Source of the DNA: Aquificaceae bacterium
GTDB lineage: Bacteria; Aquificota; Aquificia; Aquificales; Aquificaceae
Assembly (NCBI GenBank): GCA_026983685.1
Contig: JALSTO010000180.1
Coordinates: 1-11,261, forward strand
Reading direction: 5' to 3'
Length of the DNA stretch: 11,261 nucleotides
A program made the translations under genes and the position numbers. Below are positions 1-6,389 of this stretch, one piece after another. The notes beneath the pieces are model-generated. The model saw only the letters and a program-made list of their open reading frames with translations. It searched no databases and was not told the origin of the DNA. The first letter of the stretch is position 1. Every line of letters begins with the position of its first letter.

Positions 1-83
1 ACTATCAGGAGTATGAGAACTATTACGTTTGGTATAACGAACTTTTCTATCAGCGATGCGTTTCTAAAGTACCTGCCTACCAT
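1..83 (-). CDS. N-terminal fragment of a membrane sensor or chemoreceptor (runs off left edge)
   Basis: Twenty-seven codons are visible, starting at ATG 83-81 and open to the window edge. A textbook Shine-Dalgarno AGGAGG at 95-90 lies 6 nt before the ATG, and the gene begins 13 nt after the stop of the 398-aa gene, so it is probably the next gene of the same operon. The peptide starts with a short basic stretch (MVGRYFRNASLIEKF) and passes directly into a hydrophobic run (VIPNVIVLILLI), which is the usual beginning of a first transmembrane helix. The pattern RN-S-L--K--IP followed by a helix is common at the N-terminus of methyl-accepting chemotaxis proteins and HAMP-type histidine kinases. 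The rest of the protein is outside the window, so the class is a guess. The existence of a gene here is much better supported than its identity. Confidence 0.6.
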   Translation of the reverse strand, partial: MVGRYFRNASLIEKFVIPNVIVLILLI

Positions 84-89
84 CCGAAA

Positions 90-95
90 CCTCCT
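90..95 (-). promoter_or_regulatory. Strong Shine-Dalgarno site of the truncated left-edge gene
   Basis: Read on the minus strand this is AGGAGG, 6 nt before ATG at 83-81. It begins 2 nt after the TAG stop of the upstream gene. It is the main evidence that a real gene starts at 83 although only 83 bases of it are visible. Confidence 0.7.
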
Positions 96-96
96 G

Positions 97-1293
97 CTAA
101 ATTATATCGGGCAATATGTTTCTAACCTTATCCAAAAAATCCCTTGCGGCAGACTCCTCGGGTATCTCCCTCTTGAGCTTCTCTATCAGAATCTTAAGCT
201 GGCTCTCAGTCATGGCACTTTCCTTAAAGCGGAGCTCCTCAAGTCTCTTCTCCCATAGGAGTTTCCCAAGGGGACCTATACCCTTTATAAAGGCGGACTT
301 TATCTCCGATACCTTATCAATAGGTATGGTCCTCACCTCTTCTACAGCGGAGTTTTCTTCAACCTCAACCCCATGCAGGACAATCTCCAAAGGCTGGGGC
401 TTTTCAATAAGTGAGACATCGTAAAGTCTTATACTTCTGCCGGGAAGGTTCTCAACCTTTCTGGAGAGCTTTTCTTTCTCCTGCAAGTCCTCTACAAATA
501 TACCTCTGTCCTTTATAAGACTCTCAACAAGGTATCCTTTAAAGAAGAGATCGTATCTGTGTATTCCCTCACCCTCAACCACGACGATCGCATCCCTTTT
601 GTCTTTTGATACCGCCTCCTGAGCCTCTTTATATGTTTTGAAACCCTCTTCAATTCTTCTCACATTATCGGAGTGTAGAGAGTAAAAGAAGCTCAGGACC
701 TCGGGCTCCAAGGTATACATTGACATAAAGCTTTTGGCAGGTATCAGGTTTGCGTTTATGTAGTTAACAGCCCTGTCCCTGAAGGATCCGTCCCCACCAA
801 AGACCGCAACGGGAAAGCCTCCTTGAAAGACCACGATGCCGAATAGACTTTCTTCTGTAAAGAGGGCAACGTAGCCATCAAGATGGCTTCTCTGGGCGAG
901 GAGGAACTCCTTGTTTATGTCAAGAAAGCTCACGGAAACAGGCTCCTGTATGGGGGTTCCGAAGGGAAAGAATACAAGGGCACCGTCTTTCTCCACGTCG
1001 TGCCTGTATTCAATTATTCCCACCAGGTCATCAATGGTGGTCTCAAAAAAGGAAGCTACACCTTCCTTGCTTTCTATCCTAAACTCCTCGGGGGGGTGAA
1101 CCCTTCTGATCCCGTCTGGACTGAAGCTGAGAGCCTTATAGGGCTTACCTTCGTAGAAGAGAAGGTAATCGTCCTTACTCCAGTAAACTACCTTAAGAAA
1201 GCCGGTTGTATCCTTCCTTCTTGCTTCATCAAGGACCTTGTTAAGGTTCAGAACACTAACGTCAAGGTCTCTGAAGAGAACCCTCTTTATCAT
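97..1293 (-). CDS. Uncharacterised 398-aa protein with repeated PATAN/DUF4388-like beta modules and a C-terminal helical domain
   Basis: I do not recognise a named gene. The protein is soluble, with no signal peptide or membrane helix. Three similar beta-hairpin segments are visible at about residues 30-55, 139-165 and 234-260. Each reads as a small hydrophobic strand, a turn, then L-F-(E/Q/K)-G-x-P/L and a further strand, which resembles the PATAN/DUF4388 domains of bacterial signalling proteins. Residues about 335-395 hold a helical segment with a GIGPLGK-L motif, then an IPEE and FLDKV stretch. This resembles the C-terminal GP-x-A-K module that follows DUF4388 or kinase domains in some bacterial regulators. 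The ATG at 1293 follows an AAGGGG-type ribosome site, and an in-frame TGA lies shortly upstream, so the start is well bounded. It lies 39 nt after nth and 13 nt before a probable sensor gene, suggesting an adaptor or signalling role. The function is inference only. Confidence 0.8.
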   Translation of the reverse strand: MIKRVLFRDLDVSVLNLNKVLDEARRKDTTGFLKVVYWSKDDYLLFYEGKPYKALSFSPDGIRRVHPPEEFRIESKEGVASFFETTIDDLVGIIEYRHDVEKDGALVFFPFGTPIQEPVSVSFLDINKEFLLAQRSHLDGYVALFTEESLFGIVVFQGGFPVAVFGGDGSFRDRAVNYINANLIPAKSFMSMYTLEPEVLSFFYSLHSDNVRRIEEGFKTYKEAQEAVSKDKRDAIVVVEGEGIHRYDLFFKGYLVESLIKDRGIFVEDLQEKEKLSRKVENLPGRSIRLYDVSLIEKPQPLEIVLHGVEVEENSAVEEVRTIPIDKVSEIKSAFIKGIGPLGKLLWEKRLEELRFKESAMTESQLKILIEKLKREIPEESAARDFLDKVRNILPDII

Positions 1294-1332
1294 AATCCCC
1301 TTCTTCCCCTTAAAGTATTCGGTACATGATCA

Positions 1333-2007
1333 CTATAAGTTTACCTTACAGGAATCACAGAGGTCACATATGGGACACTCACCGCACTTGGGCTCTCTTG
1401 CCATGCAAATGTTCTTTCCGTGATTCAGGAGAAGGAAGGAGAACTTGGTCCAGTCCTTCTGAGGGACCATATCCCTTAGCTCAAACTCCACTTTGTCAGG
1501 GTCTTTTCCCTCGGTTAAGCCTATCCTCTGAGATACCCTGAGAACGTGCCTGTCAACTATTATCGCAGGCTTTTCATAAGCTCCTCCCACAACCATGTTT
1601 GCGGTCTTTCTACCCACACCCGGTAGCTTCACAAGCTCTTCAACGCTGTCGGGAACCTTTCCACCGAACTCCTTCACCAGCGCCTCACAGCACTTCTTCA
1701 AGAGCTTAGCCTTCCTTCTGTAGAAGTTTATGGAGCTTATGTCCCTCTCCAGCTCATCAAGAGGAGTGCGGACTATGTCCTCTGGACTCTTGTACTTGTT
1801 GAAGAGCTCTTCCCTGATAGAGTTCACCTTCTTGTCTGACTCCTGAGCTGCGAGTATAGCCTCAACGAGTAGCTGGAAGGCGTTTTCGTACTCAAGCTCT
1901 AACCTGGCATTCGGGTAGAGCTTCTCCAGTCTCTTTATTATCTCCTCTACCCTTCCAGCTCTTTCAGAACCTTCTCTACGTGTCCCTTTGCCTTTACGTT
2001 GTACCAT
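1333..2007 (-). CDS. nth: Endonuclease III (DNA glycosylase/AP lyase)
   Basis: This base-excision repair enzyme removes oxidised pyrimidines and nicks abasic sites. The helix-hairpin-helix LPGVGRKTA covers residues 128-136 with catalytic Lys134. Catalytic Asp152 is in the VDRHVLRV motif. The 4Fe-4S loop has Cys201, Cys208, Cys211 and Cys217, matching the family spacing C-x6-C-x2-C-x5-C exactly; two additional cysteines (214 and 220) are present. The length of 224 aa is slightly more than E. coli Nth (211). The ATG at 2007 is the only ordinary start upstream of the conserved core. It places the first 20 or so basic residues inside the 3' end of bcp (61-nt overlap), with a weak AAGGTG ribosome site 8 nt before the ATG. 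A later non-AUG start cannot be excluded. It is probably co-transcribed with bcp, pairing peroxide removal with repair of oxidised DNA. Confidence 0.95.
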   Translation of the reverse strand: MVQRKGKGTRREGSERAGRVEEIIKRLEKLYPNARLELEYENAFQLLVEAILAAQESDKKVNSIREELFNKYKSPEDIVRTPLDELERDISSINFYRRKAKLLKKCCEALVKEFGGKVPDSVEELVKLPGVGRKTANMVVGGAYEKPAIIVDRHVLRVSQRIGLTEGKDPDKVEFELRDMVPQKDWTKFSFLLLNHGKNICMAREPKCGECPICDLCDSCKVNL

Positions 2008-2417
2008 GCCTTAAGCACCTTCCCCTCTTCATCTATAACGAAGGTTGACCTTATTATCCCCTTCGTGGTCTTCCCGTACATCCTCTTCTCCCCGTACGCA
2101 CCGAAAGCCTGTGCCACCTTCTTGTCGGGGTCGCTCAGGAGAGGGAAGTTGAGATCGTGCTTCTCCTTGAACTTTTTATGGGAGCTTATGCTGTCTGGAC
2201 TTATACCGACAACCCTGTAACCCTTTGACACGAGAACGTTCAGGTTGTCCCTGAAATCGCAGGCCTCCACGGTGCACCCTGGTGTGTTATCCTTAGGGTA
2301 GAAGTAGATTATCACCTTCTCCCCCCTGAAGTCCTTCAGGCAGAACTCCCTTTCCTCACCCTTCTCATCAATCCCCTTGAGGTAGAAGTCCGGAGCCTTA
2401 TCTCCAGCTTTGAGCAT
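1947..2417 (-). CDS. bcp: Peroxiredoxin Bcp/PrxQ (thioredoxin-dependent peroxidase)
   Basis: This cytoplasmic thiol peroxidase reduces H2O2 and organic hydroperoxides, normally using thioredoxin. The 156-aa length is typical of the PrxQ/BCP subfamily. The signature P-x3-T-x2-C spans residues 41-48 (PKDNTPGC) with peroxidatic Cys48. Cys53 lies five residues later (C-x4-C), the usual resolving cysteine of the alpha2-type PrxQ enzymes. Arg123 (IIRSTFVID) fits the conserved active-site arginine. The ATG at 2417 is preceded by a strong GGGAGG ribosome site about 7 nt upstream and by a TATAAT box at 2453-2448. This is the first gene of the leftward operon and it overlaps nth by 61 nt. Identification is secure. 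Confidence 0.96.
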   Translation of the reverse strand: MLKAGDKAPDFYLKGIDEKGEEREFCLKDFRGEKVIIYFYPKDNTPGCTVEACDFRDNLNVLVSKGYRVVGISPDSISSHKKFKEKHDLNFPLLSDPDKKVAQAFGAYGEKRMYGKTTKGIIRSTFVIDEEGKVLKAWYNVKAKGHVEKVLKELEG

Positions 2418-2447
2418 ACCGTGAACCTCCCTTTTCAGTTTAACATT

Positions 2448-2453
2448 ATTATA
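2448..2453 (-). promoter_or_regulatory. Probable -10 box of the bcp-nth operon
   Basis: The minus strand reads TATAAT here. A transcript starting about 7 nt further on (near 2441) would give a leader of roughly 24 nt that carries the GGGAGG ribosome site of bcp. No convincing -35 hexamer is visible at normal spacing. The box overlaps the ATG (2453-2455) of the divergent gene, so polymerase binding at one promoter should interfere with the other. Confidence 0.5.
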
Positions 2454-3064
2454 TGAATGTCTTTGTCTTTAAATCGGAGCTCTGGACGGCTCAATACACA
2501 GGTATAAAGGTAAACACCCTTGCAGCCTTTACACGGGTCCTTAAGGAGATTGACGACGATACTATATACTACCACCTTTACAGGAACCTCTTTGAGTACC
2601 ACTTCCTGCCAACGGACTACGGGAACAGCTTCGCCTACTGGATGGCTGAGAACGGTTTTCCCGTTCTTGCGGAGAAGTTTTCTGCCATAGACTTGATAGA
2701 GTGTGTATGTATCTCAGACCTGAGGGAAGCTATGCTCAATATACTCCACAGCGGGATAGACGGTTTTGAGAGGATATGCAAGCCCTTCTACTTCATAAGG
2801 GCTGTCAGGAAGGTCGTGGATACCGGTGTAAGGGCTAAGGACATAGAGGAGTTTAAGGAAGGCTTGAATAAAGTCGGCGTGCATTCCCTCTTTCACCACC
2901 TCGTGACCTCCCGTCTCGTTCACGGCGAGCCTACCAACGACTTCTCCCGCTGGCTCAGGAGCATAGGTGAGGAGGAGAAGGCGGACAGGATAGAGAAAAT
3001 AGATCTCATGGCATACAGCCTCTATGAGGTGAGGGATAGAATACTGAGGATTCTGGAGAGCTGA
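2453..3064 (+). CDS. DUF5752-like protein with an internal duplication, partner of TreT
   Basis: This is a 203-aa soluble protein without signal peptide, likely of the DUF5752 family (assigned from memory of the motif pattern; function unknown). The sequence is two copies of one module, residues about 16-98 and 124-201. Both carry, in order, TG, HL (41-42 and 149-150), an Asp before an aromatic (55 and 163), a Trp (63 and 167), an Ala (73 and 177), IDL (79-81 and 183-185), an Arg (91 and 194) and IL at the end. The start is ATG 2453; no Shine-Dalgarno precedes it and the next in-frame Met is far inside the protein, so translation may be leaderless. Its stop is 1 nt before the treT ATG, and the treT ribosome site GGAG (3055-3058) is within its last codons. 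Tight coupling suggests it assists or regulates trehalose synthesis; this is inference. Confidence 0.85.
   Translation: MNVFVFKSELWTAQYTGIKVNTLAAFTRVLKEIDDDTIYYHLYRNLFEYHFLPTDYGNSFAYWMAENGFPVLAEKFSAIDLIECVCISDLREAMLNILHSGIDGFERICKPFYFIRAVRKVVDTGVRAKDIEEFKEGLNKVGVHSLFHHLVTSRLVHGEPTNDFSRWLRSIGEEEKADRIEKIDLMAYSLYEVRDRILRILES
3055..3058 (+). promoter_or_regulatory. treT ribosome-binding site embedded in the upstream gene
   Basis: GGAG lies 7 nt before the treT ATG at 3066 and within the last codons of the preceding gene. With a gap of only 1 nt between the genes, translational coupling is likely. Confidence 0.5.
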
Positions 3065-3065
3065 G

Positions 3066-4271
3066 ATGTTTGAGGAGTATGCAAAGTACATAGATGTTGG
3101 AACGCTGAACGAGCTGAGCAAGTTGGCTGAGGAACTCAAGGGCGTCAGGGTTCTGCACGTGAACTCCACGAAGATGGGAGGGGGAGTTGCGGAGATACTC
3201 CACAGGATGGTTCCGCTAATGAACGAGCTGGGTATAGAAACCCGTTGGGAGGTTATAAAGGGGGACATTGAGTTTTTCAAGGTAACTAAGAAGATACATA
3301 ACCTCCTTCACATGCCCGGCAGGGAAAGCCTCAGCCATCAGGACATCATAACCTACATGAGGCACACCTACGAGAACGTTGCGGCTATAGATACGGACTA
3401 CTACGATGTCATCTTTATCCACGACCCCCAGCCCTTGGGACTTATAGTTAAGAAGAGAGAAGGGCAGAAGTGGATATGGCGCTGTCACATTGATGTCTCA
3501 ACCCCTGACGAGGAGACCTGGAAGTTTCTTGAGATGTTCGTTAACGGCTACGACGGGGGGATATTCCACATCCCCGAATTTGTCAGGGAAGGTGTTCGGA
3601 TACCCGCCTTCATAATACCTCCCTCCATAGACCCACTGCATGATAAGAACATACCCCTTGAAGAGGGCTTTATAAGAGAAACACTGGAAAGGTTTGGCAT
3701 AGACCCAGAGAGACCTATAGTCCTGCAGGTCTCAAGGTTTGACAGGCTGAAGGACCCCTTCGGGGTAATTGAAGCGTACCGCATAGTGAAGAGAAGGTAC
3801 GACTGCCAGCTTGTCCTCGCCGGCTCCTTTGCGGATGACGATCCCGAGGGAGCTCAGGTCTATAGGGAGGTGCTGGAAGCAAAGGGAGGGGATGAGGACA
3901 TCTTTGTTCTAAACCTTCCCCCCGACAGCCACAGGGAGATAAACGCCCTTCAGAGATCTGCGACCGTTGTGGTTCAGAAGTCAATAAGGGAGGGCTTCGG
4001 TCTCGTTGTATCTGAGGCCATGTGGAAGGGAAAACCCGTCGTGGGAAGCAATATAGGGGGGATAAGGAGGCAGATAATCAACGGTGTGACCGGCTATCTT
4101 GTCAGCAGTATAGAGGGAACCGCCTACAGGGTTAAACAGCTCCTTGCCAACGATAAAAGCAGGGAGGAGATGGGCAGAAACGCACACCTGCGTGTAAAAC
4201 ACAGCTTCCTGATAACCAGACACCTAAAGGACTACCTTCTTGTAATTCACAGGCTCCTTAAAAACCCATAG
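3066..4271 (+). CDS. treT: Trehalose synthase TreT (trehalose glycosyltransferring synthase, GT4)
   Basis: TreT forms trehalose from an NDP-glucose and free glucose in one reversible step, without a phosphorylated intermediate. The 401-aa length and two-Rossmann GT-B layout fit the GT4 TreT family. The N-terminal domain has the glycine loop TKMGGGVAE (35-43), IHDPQPLG (118-125) and WRCHIDVS (138-145). The C-terminal domain has SRFDRLKDP (223-231) with the Arg224/Lys229 pair that contacts the sugar nucleotide, and the E-x7-E motif Glu309-Glu317 (EGFGLVVSE). The enzyme is cytoplasmic. It is co-transcribed with the DUF5752-like gene 1 nt upstream. Its last 25 nt overlap the 3' end of otsB on the opposite strand and no terminator hairpin is visible there. 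A related GT4 specificity, for example glucose-6-phosphate as acceptor, cannot be excluded from sequence alone. Confidence 0.9.
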   Translation: MFEEYAKYIDVGTLNELSKLAEELKGVRVLHVNSTKMGGGVAEILHRMVPLMNELGIETRWEVIKGDIEFFKVTKKIHNLLHMPGRESLSHQDIITYMRHTYENVAAIDTDYYDVIFIHDPQPLGLIVKKREGQKWIWRCHIDVSTPDEETWKFLEMFVNGYDGGIFHIPEFVREGVRIPAFIIPPSIDPLHDKNIPLEEGFIRETLERFGIDPERPIVLQVSRFDRLKDPFGVIEAYRIVKRRYDCQLVLAGSFADDDPEGAQVYREVLEAKGGDEDIFVLNLPPDSHREINALQRSATVVVQKSIREGFGLVVSEAMWKGKPVVGSNIGGIRRQIINGVTGYLVSSIEGTAYRVKQLLANDKSREEMGRNAHLRVKHSFLITRHLKDYLLVIHRLLKNP

Positions 4272-4936
4272 ACCTCCTCAACGTTCTTCAGAAGTATATC
4301 CGCCTCCGGGGGCTTTCTCTCACCGACGAATACCCCTGTCCCTCCAAGCTCCTTCACAGCCCTGAGAGCATCCCTGTCCGTTGTATCATCACCTATGTAT
4401 ATCACGGGTTCTTGCCCGTCCCACTTTATGAACTCAAGGAAGTTCTTTACCGCAGTTCCCTTATCAAATCCCCCGTAAACAGCCTCAAGGACCTTCTTTC
4501 CCTCAATCACCTTCTTCGGTGGGTGCTTCTCTATAAACTCTCTGAAGGCTTCCTTTACCCTCTCTTCCTCCTTTTCCCCGACCTTCCTGTAATGAACCGC
4601 AAAGCACCCCTCCTTTTCCTCAATTATCACCCCTTTAACGGAGGATAGCTTCTCCTTCAGGGAACTTAGGTCGGGAGCCTTTGCGGTTGCAAACCTCTTC
4701 AGGAGCCTCCCATTCCTGTATATGCTCGCTCCGTGGGAGGTTATGACATATATTGTAGGGGGTATATCCCCAAAGACCCCTCTCAGGCTCTCAATGTCTC
4801 TGCCGGTGATCATGGCTAAGGTGTGCCTCTTTGCGAGCTCGGTAAGAAACTTCTTCCTCGCCGGCTCTATCTTAGCCTCCGCCGGGTCTGAGACTATAGG
4901 GGTTAAGGTCCCGTCATAGTCAAGGAGCAGGATCAT
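4247..4936 (-). CDS. otsB: Trehalose-6-phosphate phosphatase (HAD IIB)
   Basis: This is a cytoplasmic Mg-dependent HAD-family phosphatase releasing trehalose from trehalose-6-phosphate. Motif I is DYDGTLTP with the nucleophile Asp6 and acid/base Asp8. Motif II is TGRD with Thr44. SHGA (67-70) is a typical OtsB signature. The cap region (about 85-155) contains the HYR segment at 115-117. Motif III Lys159 is in FDKGTAV, and motif IV GDDTTD is at 182-187. The 229 aa are normal for a stand-alone OtsB. No Shine-Dalgarno precedes ATG 4936, but a TATAAT box at 4953-4948 would give a leader of only about 5 nt. The gene converges on treT with a 25-nt overlap. No OtsA (trehalose-6-phosphate synthase) is present in the window, so its substrate must come from elsewhere or from TreT acting on glucose-6-phosphate. 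Another sugar phosphate, such as glucosylglycerate phosphate, is a less likely substrate. Confidence 0.88.
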   Translation of the reverse strand: MILLLDYDGTLTPIVSDPAEAKIEPARKKFLTELAKRHTLAMITGRDIESLRGVFGDIPPTIYVITSHGASIYRNGRLLKRFATAKAPDLSSLKEKLSSVKGVIIEEKEGCFAVHYRKVGEKEEERVKEAFREFIEKHPPKKVIEGKKVLEAVYGGFDKGTAVKNFLEFIKWDGQEPVIYIGDDTTDRDALRAVKELGGTGVFVGERKPPEADILLKNVEEVYGFLRSL

Positions 4937-4947
4937 AGAGTAAGAAT

Positions 4948-4953
4948 ATTATA
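4948..4953 (-). promoter_or_regulatory. Probable -10 box of otsB
   Basis: The minus strand reads TATAAT, with 11 nt between the box and the ATG at 4936. The predicted transcript start near 4941 leaves about 5 nt of leader, which agrees with the absence of a Shine-Dalgarno site. No clear -35 box is seen. Confidence 0.45.
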
Positions 4954-4955
4954 AT
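4950..4955 (+). promoter_or_regulatory. Possible -10 box of the porin/binding protein/kinase operon
   Basis: The plus strand also reads TATAAT here, overlapping the minus-strand box of otsB by 4 nt. It lies 4 nt before ATG 4960 and 10 nt before the alternative ATG 4966, so a start from this box would produce a leaderless or near-leaderless mRNA. No -35 hexamer is recognisable. The assignment rests on the box and position only. Confidence 0.4.
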
Positions 4956-4959
4956 TGCA

Positions 4960-5970
4960 ATGTGGATGAGAGGGTTGAAATCGCTCCTTTTTCTCTTTGT
5001 CTTCTTGCCACTTCTTGTTTTCTCCCAAGAGACCCTTCATTATGTCCCTGGAAGAGGGCTCAGGATACAACCTATAAAATCTACACTTGGTGGCTACGTA
5101 ACCGTATCATACGAAAGGAGCGATATTCATGAAAGCTTTGAACTTGACGATTTAGCCCTACTTATCTACGGACATCCCCTGGAAAGATTCAAGTACTTTC
5201 TTGAACTTGAATTGGATGACCTTTACTCGGTAAAGAATGGGAAAAAGAGATTTAAAAAGAGGATTGATATAGAGAGGGGATATATTGAGTTCCTCCTCTC
5301 GGAAGCTTTCAAACTGAGAGCGGGAAGGTTCATAACGCCCGTAGGACTGTGGAACCCCATACACATAAACGTTCTCAAGTGGACAACCTCCGATCCTCTG
5401 ACCGCCACGGAGTTCTTTCCGAAGTTCACCACGGGGCTGGAGGTCTTCGGAAACCTTCCGTCGGACTTCAGCTACTCCATGTTCGCCCAGAACAACAGAG
5501 GGATAAGTGAGGGCTACAACAACTTCTTAACGAGAAAGGTGATAGGAGGTGAGCTGAGAAAGGAGCTGGGCGAGAACCTCAAGATAGGACTTAACGGAGG
5601 GTGGTTTGAAATAAAAGAGCCGGAGGAGGAGCTTACCTTCTTCGGAACGAATATCCTCTACAGGGTCCCGAAGCTTGAGCTTTCCGCAGAGCTTATGTAT
5701 GCCATTGAAAAGGAAAAATACCTCCCGGAAACAAGGTGGAGCTACAGGCTATCTTACTATGCTCAGGGAGTTTACAGGGTCTTCAGGGGCAATTACGCCA
5801 TAGTCAGGTACGGGTTTTTTAAGGACAAATCAGACCTGCGCCACTACAGGATACTAACCTTAGGCTGGAACTTCAGACCTGTCTACTACACAGCCTTCAA
5901 GGTTGAGTATCAGCTCAGAAGAAAGAAGGAGCTCAGCACTTTTCTTACATCTTTTTCGTGGATGTTCTGA
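4960..5970 (+). CDS. Outer-membrane beta-barrel porin-like protein
   Basis: The protein has 336 aa. The N-terminus is a signal peptide: basic residues at 4-7, a hydrophobic core LLFLFVFLPLLVF, and probable cleavage after Ser22. The mature part is a string of alternating amphipathic strands rich in Tyr, Phe and charged residues, and it ends in the outer-membrane signature -SFSWMF with terminal Phe. The segment RAGRFITPVGLWNPIHIN (about residues 116-133) is typical of porins related to the phosphate-selective OprO/OprP group, where an R-x-G-R-F/Y--P-G motif is common. Start choice is uncertain: ATG 4960 and ATG 4966 (Met3) are both possible, and neither has a Shine-Dalgarno site. The first 350 nt or so look more AT-rich than the rest. 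Its stop overlaps the next gene by 13 nt. The likely role is outer-membrane passage or capture of the ligand sensed by the downstream genes. Confidence 0.8.
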   Translation: MWMRGLKSLLFLFVFLPLLVFSQETLHYVPGRGLRIQPIKSTLGGYVTVSYERSDIHESFELDDLALLIYGHPLERFKYFLELELDDLYSVKNGKKRFKKRIDIERGYIEFLLSEAFKLRAGRFITPVGLWNPIHINVLKWTTSDPLTATEFFPKFTTGLEVFGNLPSDFSYSMFAQNNRGISEGYNNFLTRKVIGGELRKELGENLKIGLNGGWFEIKEPEEELTFFGTNILYRVPKLELSAELMYAIEKEKYLPETRWSYRLSYYAQGVYRVFRGNYAIVRYGFFKDKSDLRHYRILTLGWNFRPVYYTAFKVEYQLRRKKELSTFLTSFSWMF

Positions 5971-6389
5971 GGATGGGTGGTGTGATCGTAGCTCTACTTA
6001 CGGCGCTTGCGGTGGCGGTTGGATGGGCGGGGGATATAGTGTTTATCGTCAGTAAAGATTCAGATATAGAGGGCATCACCCTTTCGGAGCTAAGGAAGAT
6101 ATATCTGAGAGAGAAAGAGTTCGTTGGAGGACAGTACGCAGTGCCTGTGAACCTGCCTGCCGGTAACCCTATTAGAAAGGTGGTTGAGAGAAAGGTGCTC
6201 AGGATGGACAGGGAGGAGCTTGAGCTTTACTGGAACAGAAAGTACCTTGATGGAACCGAACCTCCTGTGGTTCTTTCTTCAGAGAAGGCGGTCAAGGAGT
6301 TCGTCAGAAAGGTTAAGGGAGCCATAGGGTATGTTGATGAAGACAACCTTGAAGAAGACCTTAAAGTCATATACCGTCTGAAAAGATGA
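5958..6389 (+). CDS. Short PstS-like periplasmic binding protein (single lobe)
   Basis: The protein has 143 aa. A signal peptide is present (residues 1-24, cleavage near GWA). The mature part of about 119 residues matches the short PBP_like/phosphate-binding family: residues 42-58 (SELRKIYL--KEFVGG), then YWNRKYLDGTEPP (91-103) and the closing KGAIGYVDEDN (120-130). Classical PstS is over 300 aa with two lobes, so this is a one-lobe version. The predicted start is GTG 5958, overlapping the porin gene by 13 nt. ATG 5973 and GTG 5982 are alternatives, the last having TGAGG about 9 nt upstream. The 3' end overlaps the histidine kinase by 4 nt (ATGA). Position between a porin and a sensor kinase argues for ligand presentation to the kinase rather than ABC transport, since no permease or ATPase gene is nearby. 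Phosphate is the family ligand; the actual ligand is unknown. Confidence 0.82.
   Translation: MDVLRMGGVIVALLTALAVAVGWAGDIVFIVSKDSDIEGITLSELRKIYLREKEFVGGQYAVPVNLPAGNPIRKVVERKVLRMDREELELYWNRKYLDGTEPPVVLSSEKAVKEFVRKVKGAIGYVDEDNLEEDLKVIYRLKR

Noticed and set aside
101..106. TATAAT on the minus strand just upstream of the left-edge gene
   Set aside because: It is made by the last codons (Asp-Ile-Ile) of the 398-aa gene, and a start 7 nt later would fall on the Shine-Dalgarno itself. Co-transcription explains the gene better.
883..1329. 148-codon plus-strand open frame opposite the 398-aa gene
   Set aside because: It is fully antisense to a gene with good protein-like composition and a ribosome site. 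It has no recognisable domain and no ribosome site of its own.
2714..3280. 188-codon minus-strand open frame across the DUF5752-like gene and treT
   Set aside because: It crosses two well-supported genes antisense, is rich in Ser/Pro, and shows no family motif. It is a by-product of codon bias.
4240..4290. Bidirectional terminator between treT and otsB
   Set aside because: The genes overlap, and I found no GC-rich hairpin followed by a T-run on either strand.
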